Assembly: GCA_002007465.1 (NCBI GenBank)
Contig: LNAC01000379.1
Coordinates: 753,905 to 817,904 of the forward strand
Direction: 5' to 3'
Length of the DNA: 64,000 bases
Origin: Ailurus styani
Lineage: Eukaryota > Chordata > Mammalia > Carnivora > Ailuridae
The notes beneath the pieces are model-generated. The model was not told the DNA's origin, made no database searches, and saw only the letters and a list, made by a program, of their open reading frames with translations. Position 1 is the first letter of the stretch. Each line of letters begins with the position of its first letter. Made by a program: the position numbers and the translations under genes. This document shows positions 54,880 to 64,000 of the stretch, in pieces.

Positions 54880-55035
54880 TAATTGATTCTGTCTTTCTCC
54901 CTCTGCTAAGCAGTCAAGTTTGATGACGGTACAGTCTTGTTGTTTTGTTCACTGCTATATTCCCAGCACTTTAAATCATGCCTGGCACGTACATGTTTAA
55001 TAAATAGTTGCTAAATAAGTAAAAGAATAAATGAC
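54880..55035 (+). mobile_element. L2 3' end
   Basis: TTGTTTTGTTCACTGCTATA, TTCCCAGCACTTTAAATCAT, GCCTGGCACGTACATG and TTTAATAAATAGTTGCTAAA are the conserved L2 terminus. Confidence 0.85.
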
Positions 55036-56811
55036 ATTGGTAAGTGTACTCGATAGTAACAGGGTTTCAGTGTTTTAAATATATTCTAATATTCAAGCTT
55101 TTTAACCAAAGCAACAGCCCCCAAGATGTTCCAATCTGTGCCACTTATTATCTTTACCTCCAAAGCTTTGTCATTTTGAAAATCATCAATACAGATTAGA
55201 AGAGAAATGTTCTGTCTTCTTCAAAGCTGTAAAGGTGGAATCACTTTTAGAAATGCAATATAAATTCAGACACATGTAAAGAATTTCATTTCCTTGGTTT
55301 GACAGCGATCAGCTATTCCCACCAGTTCACTGGCCAAAATAATATATAGTTGATCTATAAAGTAGATATACCACTGCTTGCTATGTATTGGGGAAAACAT
55401 TTCATGCAATGCAAATTTCTTTAAGACTGAATTGCTCACAAAGCCTTAAACAACATCTTTCTTCCCCCTCTGCCATCTTCCCTCCTACACCACCCATCAT
55501 ACTCCAAGCATTTCTGAGAATTGGTGTTCAATTTCCATGTACTTCTCCTAAGCAAACATGCTGAAAAAACTTGTAGTGTTTAAAAATATAATTCATAAAG
55601 AACAAAACAATTATACCCAATCTCATCTTCAAACACAAAGAGGTTTCAATGGTGAATGCATGTGTTCAATCTCCATTAGCTCATAAACTTCAATGTTCCT
55701 ATTGTCATTCGTTTATTGTATTCTTCGATCATTTGACACCACTATTATCAACTGTCTTTGTATTAATGCTATTTCATAAATCCTAAGTAATATAGGAAAA
55801 GCAGAGATAAATAGCTAGCAAGTCAAAAGGCTTGGCTTTCACAAATGTACTTGATCTTACCACTGGTTTTTGCCTAATACTTATACCCCATACTAGTTCA
55901 GGGTACTTGTAAAAGTCAAGTGACAAAATAATTTCAATATGCTTAAAATGTTTGTCTAGTGCCCTCAAGGAAATGGGTCTTTATTATTCACAAACTCTCC
56001 TGGAAATTCACCCCCTAAGTATTAGTGTCTTGACAGAAACCACGTCAACAATATTAAATGTGCTGCAAACGTTTGAGGCACTTACACACACCTAAAACAT
56101 AATCAGAAAAGGTCCCTTATGCACTCTGGAGGGTAATGACATTCAAAAAGATCTTTTTTCTTTAGCAGTGAAATATGTACTTTTCCTCACCTCACCCTGA
56201 AAAAAGAAAATTACACAGTGCCTCAGTCTGTAAAATATATAAACAGAGGATATCTGGTCGAATCAAGTCAGGAAAACCATGAGGCCTACAACCTTGAGAG
56301 CTTGTGAGATCAGCCTTCCACTACCAGAAAACGAGGCCTAAAGGAAAGCAATAAAAGGCCAATGAATCAGGAAAAATGTAGGGAAACAATAGTTACAAGA
56401 CAGGCATGGCTAGGCTTTGGTGACAGAGATGTTAAATGAGCGACAAGCCAGAAGGTATAATCCAGAGTCAGAATGTGAACCTAGAGCTGCTAGCTGCCTT
56501 CTCAAACTGCTATCTCAAAGACCCCACACTCAGACCAACCTTGTTGAGCACAATGGTAACCAATTTCCTCTAAGTGGAGTGGCACACTCAGGAACCGTGA
56601 CTGCCTACCACAAGGATTAGGCAGCTCCCTGGTACAAAGACCCAGCGGCGTGCCAGGTGCTGAAATTAACACGTCCCCAGGAAAAAGTGATCTGCCTACC
56701 TTCATCTCCAAAGCTAGCACTAAGAGGCTATAGGCAAGCTGATGTGAACACTGAACAGTCCTTCCAGGTACAGGATCCGATTAACATATGTTCATTCTGT
56801 CCAACTGGGTC
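55036..56811. other. 1.8 kb of unassigned sequence, no SINE
   Basis: No repeat, exon or RNA gene recognised. AT-rich up to about 56250. One of the least repeat-laden stretches of the window. Confidence 0.5.
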
Positions 56812-56824
56812 CAACAAAAGGCTT

Positions 56825-56975
56825 TCTTTTTTTTAAGATTTTATTTATTTGAGAGAGAGAGAGAAGCAGAATCCCTGCTGAGCAGAGAGCCCAGCTCAGG
56901 GCTCGATCCCAAAACCTTGAGATTATAACCTGAGCTGAAGGGAGACACTTAACCCACTGAGCCACGCAGGCATCT
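56825..56975 (-). mobile_element. CAN SINE, antisense, shortened
   Basis: The CT-rich part is nearly gone: GAGAGAGAGAGAGAAGCAGA leads straight to ATCCCTGCTGAGCAGAGAGC. Perfect 13-bp TSD CAACAAAAGGCTT (56812-56824 and 56976-56988). Confidence 0.95.
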
Positions 56976-56988
56976 CAACAAAAGGCTT

Positions 56989-57354
56989 CTTTTAAAAGGA
57001 TGTCTGAGAACCTGGAAGAGATTCAAACTACCTAGTCGCCAATGAGTACTGAGCCACAATTATGGCTGTCATAGGCTTTCTGCATGCGGATAAGGAGGGA
57101 TGGATAAGGACTGCAACTCCTTACACATGGCAGCCTGAGCCACAGTGCAGAGAATGCCCAAGAACAGCCACAGAAGCTAGTAAAATATGGTTTTCTCAAC
57201 CTTGGAGAATAATATTAAAAATCAATTAAAGGATAAATGGAAGGAAATGAATGTGTCTAACTGTGAGTGTGAGAGTCTGCGTGAGTATATGACTGGGAGT
57301 TTGGGGCGGGAGGTCCTCAGCACAAATTGTGTTCTGCCTCTTAGAACGTGAGAA
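56989..57354. other. Unassigned unique sequence
   Basis: Nothing recognised. Confidence 0.5.
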
Positions 57355-57500
57355 AATACTTTTCTGCACCTGGCTTGTTGTGGAACTTTGAATAGGTTTC
57401 TTCCCCTTTCTGGGCCTGAGGTACCTCAAAGGTAAAATGTAAAATGCTGGTTTTATTAGTCTGAAGGGTCAGGAAGGTCTCTTGCAGCTCTCAGTCTCTG
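57355..57500 (+). mobile_element. MIR fragment, diverged
   Basis: TGTGGAACTTTGAATAGGTT, TCTTCCCCTTTCTGGGCCTG and GTAAAATGTAAAATGCTGGT follow the MIR core. Confidence 0.5.
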
Positions 57501-58199
57501 GTTCTAGAACTCACTTTTACAACCCGGATTTCTGCTCTACATGTGAAGACCACAGCCAGAGAGGGACTTCCCTTGTATCATTCCTTCCACTTCTGATTAT
57601 ATTTTCACTTTCCATTTCCACACACACCAGACAATCTTTGCCTAGTTTTCTGACAATAAAGAAATAATTTCTTTTTTTCTAGATTAAAGACCATGGGAAG
57701 CTCTGAATCCACCCCCTCCCCAACTCTTATAAGGACCTTTCTAGAGACTCACGAATTGCTGTCCAGTGTAGTGAGGCCCAAAACACCTGCTGGTTATCCT
57801 CACAGCAGCTTTCAGGACCCCTGGATAAGGGGCAACATGACACCATATGAACGTATAGGAGATAACTTGGGTACAACAATAAATGATGGTGGAGTAAGCA
57901 GAGGAGAGGACAAAGTCCTGTGCCGAATCACTCCTTCTCTCAGGATCCCAGGACTTTGCAGTCAGTCCTGAGTCCTCATCAACAGTGGGAGATGTGGAGA
58001 GGTCTGCCCAGTTGAGAGGAATATTGGTTTCTAATTTTGGTGTATGGTGCTAAAATGCAGATCAATTTTAGTTTCGTTATTATTTCTAAATTCTCTATAT
58101 GCAGTGGCCGTAGGAAATTCAAAATGAGGAAGTGAAATATAAAGGAAACATCCCTGTATTGACAAGAAATGGGTCCTAATAATAGAGTCATTGAGCAAT
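57501..58199. other. Unassigned unique sequence
   Basis: A 92-codon plus frame (57693-57971) has no recognisable domain. Confidence 0.45.
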
Positions 58200-58650
58200 T
58201 GCTTAGCTCAATAATGGCCCTCCAAAGATATACAGGAGCTAATTCATGGAACCTGTCAACGTCACCTTCATATGACAAAAGGGACACTGCAGATTATCCT
58301 GAATAATCCAGTTGGGCCTTAAATGCCATTACACATATCCTTACAAAAGGGACACAGAGAGAGATAGTACCACAGGGAGAAGGAGAAAGCAATGTGACTA
58401 CTGAGGCAGAGATTAGAGTGATGTGGCCACAAGCCAAGGAAGGTAGATGGCTACCGGAAGCCGGAAAAGACAAGAAATGAATTCTTTCCTGGAGCTTCTT
58501 CCATAAGGAAGCAGCCACGCTAACACTTTGATTTTAGCCCTGTGTGACTCACTCCAGAGTTTTGACTTCTAGAACTGTAAAATAATAAATTTGTGTTAAG
58601 CTACTAATGCAGTGGTTATTTGTTACAGCAGCAACAGAAAACCAATACAG
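58200..58650 (+). mobile_element. MLT1D-like (MaLR) LTR, nearly complete
   Basis: ATGGCCCTCCAAAGATATAC, TCATGGAACCTGTCAACGTC, ACAAAAGGGACACTGCAGAT, AGATTATCCTGAATAATCCA, TTAGAGTGATGTGGCCACAA, AACACTTTGATTTTAGCCCT, AACTGTAAAATAATAAATTT and AAAACCAATACAG run in full MLT1D order. Polyadenylation signal AATAAA is intact. Solo LTR. Confidence 0.88.
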
Positions 58651-58835
58651 CATCTGCAATGTACCAGATACTGCATTAGGTACTTATCACAGATGACTTC
58701 ATTTCAGATCCATAAGAGCCCTGTAAAATACTATCATCCTCATTTCACAGACAGGAAAAGTGAGGCTCAAAGAGATCACGTAAGCAATTACTGGAAGGGT
58801 TGAATCGGAACTCAGGTATATGTCATTTCAGAATC
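58651..58835 (-). mobile_element. MIR, antisense
   Basis: TGTACCAGATACTGCATTAG, CATCCTCATTTCACAGACAG, GAAAAGTGAGGCTCAAAGAG and TTGAATCGGAACTCAGG are antisense MIR. Confidence 0.88.
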
Positions 58836-58879
58836 TCTTTTTTCTTCCCAATACAACATGTAGGGAAAAAAACTAATAT

Positions 58880-58965
58880 TGACAGCTTACACTCATCTGA
58901 AACCTGTGCTATGAAATTCACATTTATAATCTCATTTAATCCTACCTGAGATTGAGATTTTAAAA
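58880..58965 (-). mobile_element. MIR-type fragment, antisense
   Basis: AAATTCACATTTATAATCTC with ATTTAATCCTACCTGAGATT resembles the antisense 3' half of MIR. Confidence 0.45.
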
Positions 58966-59087
58966 AAATATTTAGCAGTTGGATCACAATGGCAAAATAA
59001 CTTATTCTCTGTGACTCAGTTTCTTATCTGTGAAATGGAGCTGAAAATAGTATTAACGTGCCTCAGGAATGTGTTATAAAGATGAAA

Positions 59088-59268
59088 TAGGGGCATCTGG
59101 GTGGCTCAGTCAGTTAAGTGGCCGCCTTTGGCTTAGGTCATTATCCCGGAGTCCCAGATCAAGCCTGGCATCAGGTTCCCTGCTCGGTGGGGAGTCTGCT
59201 TCTTCCTCTCCCTCTGTTCCTCCCCAGCTCATGCTCACTCTCTCTCTCAAATAAATAAATAAAATCTT
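59088..59268 (+). mobile_element. CAN SINE, K-type
   Basis: AGGGGCATCTGGGTGGCTCA, AGTTAAGTGGCCGCCTTTGG. TSD AAAGATGAAA (59078-59087 and 59269-59278). Confidence 0.95.
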
Positions 59269-59308
59269 AAAGATGAAAAAATTTAATGTTTGTGAAAAAA
59301 AAAAGGTT

Positions 59309-59489
59309 AGGGGCACCTGGGTGGCTCAGTTGATCAAGCATCTGCCTCTTGGTTTCAGCTCAGGTCATGATCTCAGGGTCGTGAGATCGAGCCCTGTGTC
59401 GGATTCCACGCCCAGCGTGGAATTGGCTTCAGATTCTCTCCTTGTCCCCTCCTGCGGATGCTCTCTCTATAAATTAAATAAATCTTTTA
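59309..59489 (+). mobile_element. CAN SINE, D-type
   Basis: GGGGCACCTGGGTGGCTCAG, TGATCAAGCATCTGCCTCTT, then GTTTCAGCTCAGGTCATGAT. Flanks AAAAAAAGGTTA and AAAAAAAGGTAA are a probable TSD. Confidence 0.94.
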
Positions 59490-59584
59490 AAAAAAAGGTA
59501 ATAGCATTGCTTAGAACATAGTAAATACTTTAAAAGTAACAAGGATGATACATTCTCTCAGGAATGTAGTCCTGCTTCATCTGG

Positions 59585-59730
59585 TAGCTAACAGGTAACC
59601 TTGAACTAGTTCCTTGACTAGATTAAGAGGCCTTCAAACATTGATATTTCACAATTTGAGATCTGTCTAGGCCTCAGTTTCCCCAAATATGAAATTAGGG
59701 CTTTGGAAAATAAAGAGTTCTGTCATTACA
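59585..59730 (+). mobile_element. MIR
   Basis: TAACCTTGAACTAGTTCCTT and TAGGCCTCAGTTTCCCCAAA, with ATGAAATTAGGGCTTTGGAA, fit MIR. Confidence 0.7.
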
Positions 59731-60493
59731 TGATCACAAGGGAATTCTGGTGATGGCTAAGCACATCAAAGTTTTCGTTTATACTACTGTGCTTCGCAAA
59801 ACTATTTATTGAGTTCATACCCAGGGAATGTGAGAGCTCAAGGCAACCAGGTCATTGCATGTCACAAAGTGGTTTATTTGTAGATGACAGTTTATCCTTG
59901 CCAAGTCCTTTTAATTAGATGCTTTTGCTTCCTAAAATGAGGAATATCATTAAACTGACTTTTGAAGAGTGTAACAGCTCTTACATTTCAAAGCAATGAG
60001 CACTGTGACACCCAGCATTATTTTTACCAGTAGCTAACCTTTTGTCATTGCTTTTCTGCCTCTTTTTAACAGTTGGGAGATGGGCCTAATATCTGTGGAT
60101 GCCAGGTACCTCGTCTAGCATGACAGAAAATTGGTAGGAGTAAGAGCACAAGCTCAAGCTGAAATGATTCCTCTGCAAACCACAGATTCTCTGGCAACGA
60201 GAAAGATCACAACCCACCATCTGGGGGTCGCGGGCCCTGCTGGGTGCCAGAGGTAAGAAGCAGATGGGAAAGCAAGCCGAAACAGAAGACAAGAGAGCCT
60301 CAGAGTGGTGACCTTGGAGGGGGAGACAAACTGCCTCTCCTCCCGCCAAGGCCAAGGCCAGTGCTGCTGGGATTGACCTTTGACATCCCGACAACTTCAG
60401 ATATCAGTAGGTAACTATCCAGCAATGAGTGACTTTCTTTTCAGTAGCCTTTCTCAAACTGTTTGTACACTGTCTTACCTCATAAGTAGGTCT
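59731..60493. other. Unassigned unique sequence
   Basis: The 102-codon minus frame (60086-60394) carries no motif I recognise. Confidence 0.45.
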
Positions 60494-60782
60494 TGTGGAC
60501 TAAATGTTTGTATCCCCCACAAATTGTATATGTCGCACTCCTAACTGACAGTGTGAAGGTATTAGAAGGATCTTTGCTGGAGATCATTAGTTCATGAGGG
60601 GAAGAGTTCTCTCACGCGTCCCACTACGTAAGCATTCCGCAAACCGGAGAGCAGGGCCTCAGCCGAGAACCTCACCATGCCGGCACCTAACCTTGGACAG
60701 TGAGGAACAAATTTCTGTTCCTTATAAGCCACCCAGTCTTGGGTATTCTTTTTCCGCAGCCTGATCAACCCAAACACAAGGT
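60494..60782 (+). mobile_element. MLT1-type (MaLR) LTR
   Basis: GGACTAAATGTTTGTATCCC, CACTCCTAACTGACAGTGTG, AGGTATTAGAAGGATCTTTG, TTAGTTCATGAGGGGAAGAG, CCATGCCGGCACCTAACCTT, AACAAATTTCTGTTCCTTAT and AAGCCACCCAGTCTTGGGTA follow the MLT1 group. The polyadenylation signal is decayed (ACAAAT). Solo LTR. Confidence 0.83.
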
Positions 60783-61489
60783 TAATAGTTTCTAGCTATT
60801 TTCACAAAACATGAGAGCCTCTCTTTACCATCAAACATGATTTCTCACACCTCCATGTGACAATAGCTATGCTCCACAACTGATGGGTGAGAAAACGGTG
60901 ACAAATAGTAACTGAAACCCAGGACATATACATTCAATAAATGCCATATATATGTGCAAGTAATATATTTAATACGTTTCCAGCAAGTATCTTGTGAAGT
61001 TCTTAAAATAATTTTATCCCTCCCTACTCTTGAGGCTGCTGTCAAGTGGGCATTTTGTCTCTTCTTTCCTCCTACTTCCTTGTCCTGATCTGGCCACCAA
61101 ACCTCCTCCTCAAACATGGTTGCTATGGAACTCGAATTTAAAGCTCTGACCAATCAGGCTCGCTGTTACTTTCTCAAGGGTTTATCCAGCTTCTCCCCGC
61201 TGCACTAGTACATTCCCATGCAGAACCTGGGGCAAATTCTCCCTGTAAAACTCAAGAGTCTGCCTCCCAACTCTGTCCATGCGATCCCACATCAGCTCTA
61301 CTGACTATTCCTCGCATCCCTGCTCTGCTATCCCTACGTTCCTCATTCCATAGCCAACTTCTCTGTTGGGAATGAGATCAGTGTATCAAGGCAGCTTCAG
61401 TGAGGATAATACCCAGGAGATTCGCAGGCAAGAATAAGGGAAAAAGCATTCCAAGTCTTGTCACCCGTTCAATATGCAGGTGTCCGGAG
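60783..61489. other. Unassigned unique sequence
   Basis: Nothing recognised; the 102-codon minus frame (60845-61153) has no domain. Confidence 0.45.
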
Positions 61490-61617
61490 CCCGCGCCCTG
61501 AGATTCTGACTCCTTAAGACTGGGGGAGGGCCCAGAAACTTTCCTGCTCAACAAATGCCCCCCACAGTGCTGCTAGTGGTGGTTTATAGAACCCACTTGA
61601 AGAAACGCATCTAGACA
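61490..61617 (+). mobile_element. MER5A-like hAT-Charlie MITE
   Basis: GAGATTCTGACTCCTTAAGA, CTGGGGGAGGGCCCAGAAAC, TTTCCTGCTCAACAAATGCC and AGTGCTGCTAGTGGTGGTTT follow MER5A order, with TTGAAGAAACGCA at the end. Confidence 0.7.
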
Positions 61618-62313
61618 CAGGCTTAGCATATCAAATACAGTCTGTTCATCTACAGAACTGTGCAGGGAAACCCCGTCCAGTGTCTAGGGTGATAGTTGGG
61701 GCTCATCTGGACAAACTGGCCCATGTACACATTGAAAGGCGATCCTGATCCCTAGGTATCGCTGAATAATGAATGGCTTGCTAAACAAATCCTGCCTAAG
61801 AATGGCCTAGTTCTTTCTTTTAGCTTTCTAATTCCACAAAAGCTCAATTTTCCAAGTACATCATATGCCTTATTTTTTTTGTCCTGCAAATCACGAGACA
61901 AGAAACACTCCTTTTGTATACCTTAACAGCTTTATATCAAAATGTTCTGACACTTCACATTTTAAGGTGGCACACTTCATCATTCTAGGCCTCAGAACTC
62001 TTGGCACCTGCACAAACATAGTTTTTGCACATGAACCAAAATACGCTTAAAAATTCGAGGTGGAGGAGAGGAGTGAAAAGAATGTATTTGCACATATCAG
62101 CAAGTGTGGAAATCTGATGGTAAACTCAGTAAATAAGAGCATGAAGCTCATCATGCCAAGGTTATGAGCTTACTCCACATATGAACAAGATAGCTATTCT
62201 CCCTCGCTTATCAGAGTCTGCCCCCACTCCAACCCCATCACCAATGAACAAATATAAATGGTCTGGGCATAAGAGTATGGCTAGCTCCACACAAGACATC
62301 CCAGATATGTGTC
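61618..62313. other. Unassigned unique sequence
   Basis: Nothing recognised. Confidence 0.5.
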
Positions 62314-62331
62314 AATAATGAAAAGATGTAG

Positions 62332-62525
62332 GGGGCACCTGGGTGGCTCAGTCAGTTAAGTGTCTGCCTTCGGCTCAGGTCATAATCCCACGGGTCTGGG
62401 GTCCAGTTCCATATCAGGCCTCTGCTCAGTGCCTGCATCTCCCTCTGCCTGCTACTCCGCCTGCTTGTGCTTTCTCTCATTCTCTCTCTGTCCAAGAAAT
62501 AAATTTTGGAAAATCTTTAAAAAAA
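62332..62525 (+). mobile_element. CAN SINE, K-type, with 18-bp TSD
   Basis: Perfect TSD AATAATGAAAAGATGTAG (62314-62331 and 62526-62543), though the body is diverged (CATAATCCCACGGGTCTGG). Confidence 0.96.
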
Positions 62526-62567
62526 AATAATGAAAAGATGTAGAGCACATGTTTTTTAAAAAATGGG

Positions 62568-62755
62568 GGGCACCTGGGTGGCTCAGTGGGTTAAAGCCTC
62601 TGCTTTCGGCTCAGGTCATGATCTCAGGGTCCTGGAATCGAGGCCCGCATCGGGCTCTCTGCTCGGCAGGGAGCCTGCTTCCTCCCCTCTCTCTGCCTGC
62701 CTCTCTGCCTACTTGTGATTTCTCTCTCTGTGTGTCAAATAAATAAAATCTTTTA
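62568..62755 (+). mobile_element. CAN SINE, M-type
   Basis: Near-consensus; TSD AAAAAATGGG (62558-62567 and 62756-62765). It is only about 25 bp from the end of the previous SINE's TSD. Confidence 0.96.
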
Positions 62756-62765
62756 AAAAAATGGG

Positions 62766-63689
62766 TTAGGAGCACTACCTTTTTTATTATTAAGTAAAGT
62801 CATATATTTTACCTCAGTCAATTCAAATATAATGGTTTTATGTCCACTTTTTGTGCCTTTAGATAAATGTGTTAAAGCATCCTTTGGCAAGTCGAACTGA
62901 GTGAGAAGATATGGTTAGTGATATTTTGTAGATGAATGGAAAATGGAGGAGAAGACTCTACCAAGGTAATTTCAAAGTGCAATAGTTGGACATACAATTT
63001 TGTCAATCATACCTCAATAAAAATTTTTTTAATCCAACGGTCTAAAGAGAAATGGAAGTCTCACATGATTCATTGGGCTTCTGAATCTTTCTCTGAATTC
63101 CGCTAAAGAGTATATGAGAAATTTAAAATCCCATCAAAAAAAAAAAGTCTAAGTTGTTGTCTTACGCTTGAATAGCCATTGTCATAATTCAAGGAGGCTT
63201 AGGCCCAATGCATGCTGGGACCATGCCAAGAAGGCACCTTTGTTAATTGGAAAGATGACGGGGCTAGTCCAGATAGAAATTGAAAAACTAATTGCACAGG
63301 CTAGCTTAGAAAGGCAGCTCAGTCTCCCAAAGGATATGAGAGTTTCTCTTCAAAACCAGAAAACATTCGGTATTGGTCTATTATCTGATAAGGTCAATGA
63401 ATCAGTCCGGAATCCAAGTGACCAAATACATCAAAGACATACAATCAGTAGTCAGGCAGTAACCAATTCTTCCATATAGAACAAGCTCCTAAACCAGCAG
63501 CTGACCAAAAGGGAACAGGATCTAACACCCTAGGAAGGTACTAATTTGTAGGGTATTAGAGCCCTGGTTAACTGAGTCAATGTTCTAATGGGCTCCTATC
63601 CTGGATGTTCCTGGGTAATGTGGATGACAAGATGGGAGTCTAGACCGGACCTCTGAAACCACCACCTCCAATTGAGTTCATACAAATAA
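62766..63689. other. Mostly unassigned sequence with a 103-codon open frame
   Basis: ATACCTCAATAAAAATTTTT at about 63010-63030 could be a LINE-type 3' end. The frame at 63168-63479 starts at a non-ATG codon and has no recognisable domain, so I do not call it a gene. Confidence 0.4.
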
Positions 63690-63785
63690 TGGATATAATA
63701 GCACAGTGCTTGACACACGAGCAGCCCTCAATAAGTAACAGCTGTTACTGTAAAAGCTACTTAGAAATTGCTAACACAACTGCTT
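63690..63785 (+). mobile_element. MIR 3' end
   Basis: AGCACAGTGCTTGACACACG and AGCAGCCCTCAATAAGTAAC with AGCTGTTACTG match the MIR terminus. Confidence 0.7.
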
Positions 63786-63944
63786 GGTAACCCTTGCCTT
63801 CCGCTAGGCCAATTCTGAAGTGCATCTGTTTTGCTCAGCCTCTGTTCCTCTCACACGGTGACTTAAAGACCATATGGGGAAGGAGAGTTCAGAAGGGCAC
63901 TAGGGCTGGAGATCATTAATAATCAGGTCGAGGCTAACAAATGC

Positions 63945-64000
63945 AGCACTGCAAGGCAGTGAGGATTATGGGCTCTGAGATCAAGCCATGTGGATTAAAA
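63945..64000 (+). mobile_element. MIR 5' end, running off the window
   Basis: AAGGCAGTGAGGATTATGGG and CTCTGAGATCAAGCC resemble the MIR start (GGCAGTATGGTATAGTGG... GGCTCTGGAGTCAGACTGCC). Confidence 0.45.

Larger units (their letters stand above)
58980..59540 (+). mobile_element. MIR split by two SINEs
   Basis: ACTCAGTTTCTTATCTGTGA and ATGGAGCTGAAAATAGTATT lie before the first SINE. TTGCTTAGAACATAGTAAAT lies after the second. Removing both SINEs brings these parts together as a MIR. Confidence 0.75.

Noticed and set aside
63168..63479. Plus-strand frame of 103 codons near the window end
   Set aside because: It starts at a non-ATG codon, has no recognised domain and no supporting context.

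Overview
This is repeat-rich nuclear DNA from a carnivore, most probably a mustelid (ferret, mink, marten, otter or badger group). The evidence is the dominant repeat: about 43 tRNA-Lys-derived CAN SINEs (SINEC). Roughly 15 of them carry the head GTGGGTTAAAGCCTCTGCC, which I associate with mustelid SINEs. The rest carry the older, pan-caniform heads. In the entries, M-type means a GGGTTAAAGCCTCTGCC head, K-type a GGTTAAGCGTCTGCC-like head, and D-type a TTAAGCATCTGACTCTTGGTTTC-like head. No bacterial or viral gene organisation is present.

I find no protein-coding exon, no RNA gene and no CpG island that I can defend. Open reading frames are short, overlap on both strands, and most of the long ones lie inside recognisable repeats. 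The window is therefore intergenic or deep intronic. The one gene-derived feature is a full-length but dead processed copy of RPS24 (39.94-40.48 kb).

Layout. 0-13.4 kb: SINEs among unique sequence, with MIR, L2, MER5A-like and one MaLR LTR. 13.4-18.6 kb: SINE-poor stretch holding a Tigger DNA transposon with a transposase helix-turn-helix remnant (14.10-14.68 kb), a GC-richer unexplained block (15.1-16.2 kb) and an ERVL-like LTR (17.3-17.9 kb). 18.6-19.6 kb: two consecutive L1 3' ends. 19.9-20.9 kb: antisense L2 with a MIR inside. 22.5-32.7 kb: SINEs, MIRs and two MaLR-type LTRs. 32.77-32.94 kb: 170-N assembly gap inside an antisense SINE. 33.1-35.5 kb: unassigned. 35.5-43.3 kb: a single ancient L1 in plus orientation, readable from its 5' region through the endonuclease and reverse transcriptase to the 3' UTR. 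It has been opened by about eight SINEs, a younger L1 3' end, a DNA transposon, an LTR and the RPS24 retrocopy. 43.1-43.6 kb: duplicated L1 3' ends next to a poly-C tract. 44-64 kb: SINEs, MIRs, an ERVL-like LTR (45.9-46.3 kb), MLT1D-like and MLT1 LTRs (58.2-58.7 and 60.5-60.8 kb).

The genes do not work together because there are none. What the window records is a long history of insertions. The layers can be ordered: L1M, L2, MIR, MER5A and Tigger first, then MaLR/ERVL LTRs and later L1 ends, then the RPS24 copy and D/K-type SINEs, then M-type SINEs with near-perfect target-site duplications (TSDs). The clearest unexplained signals are the strong strand bias of the SINEs (36 plus, 7 minus), a composite SINE between one pair of TSDs, the likely oversized N gap, and SINE core deletions between short direct repeats. 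I did not find a new biological system. Repeat names are from memory of consensus features and were not checked against a library.
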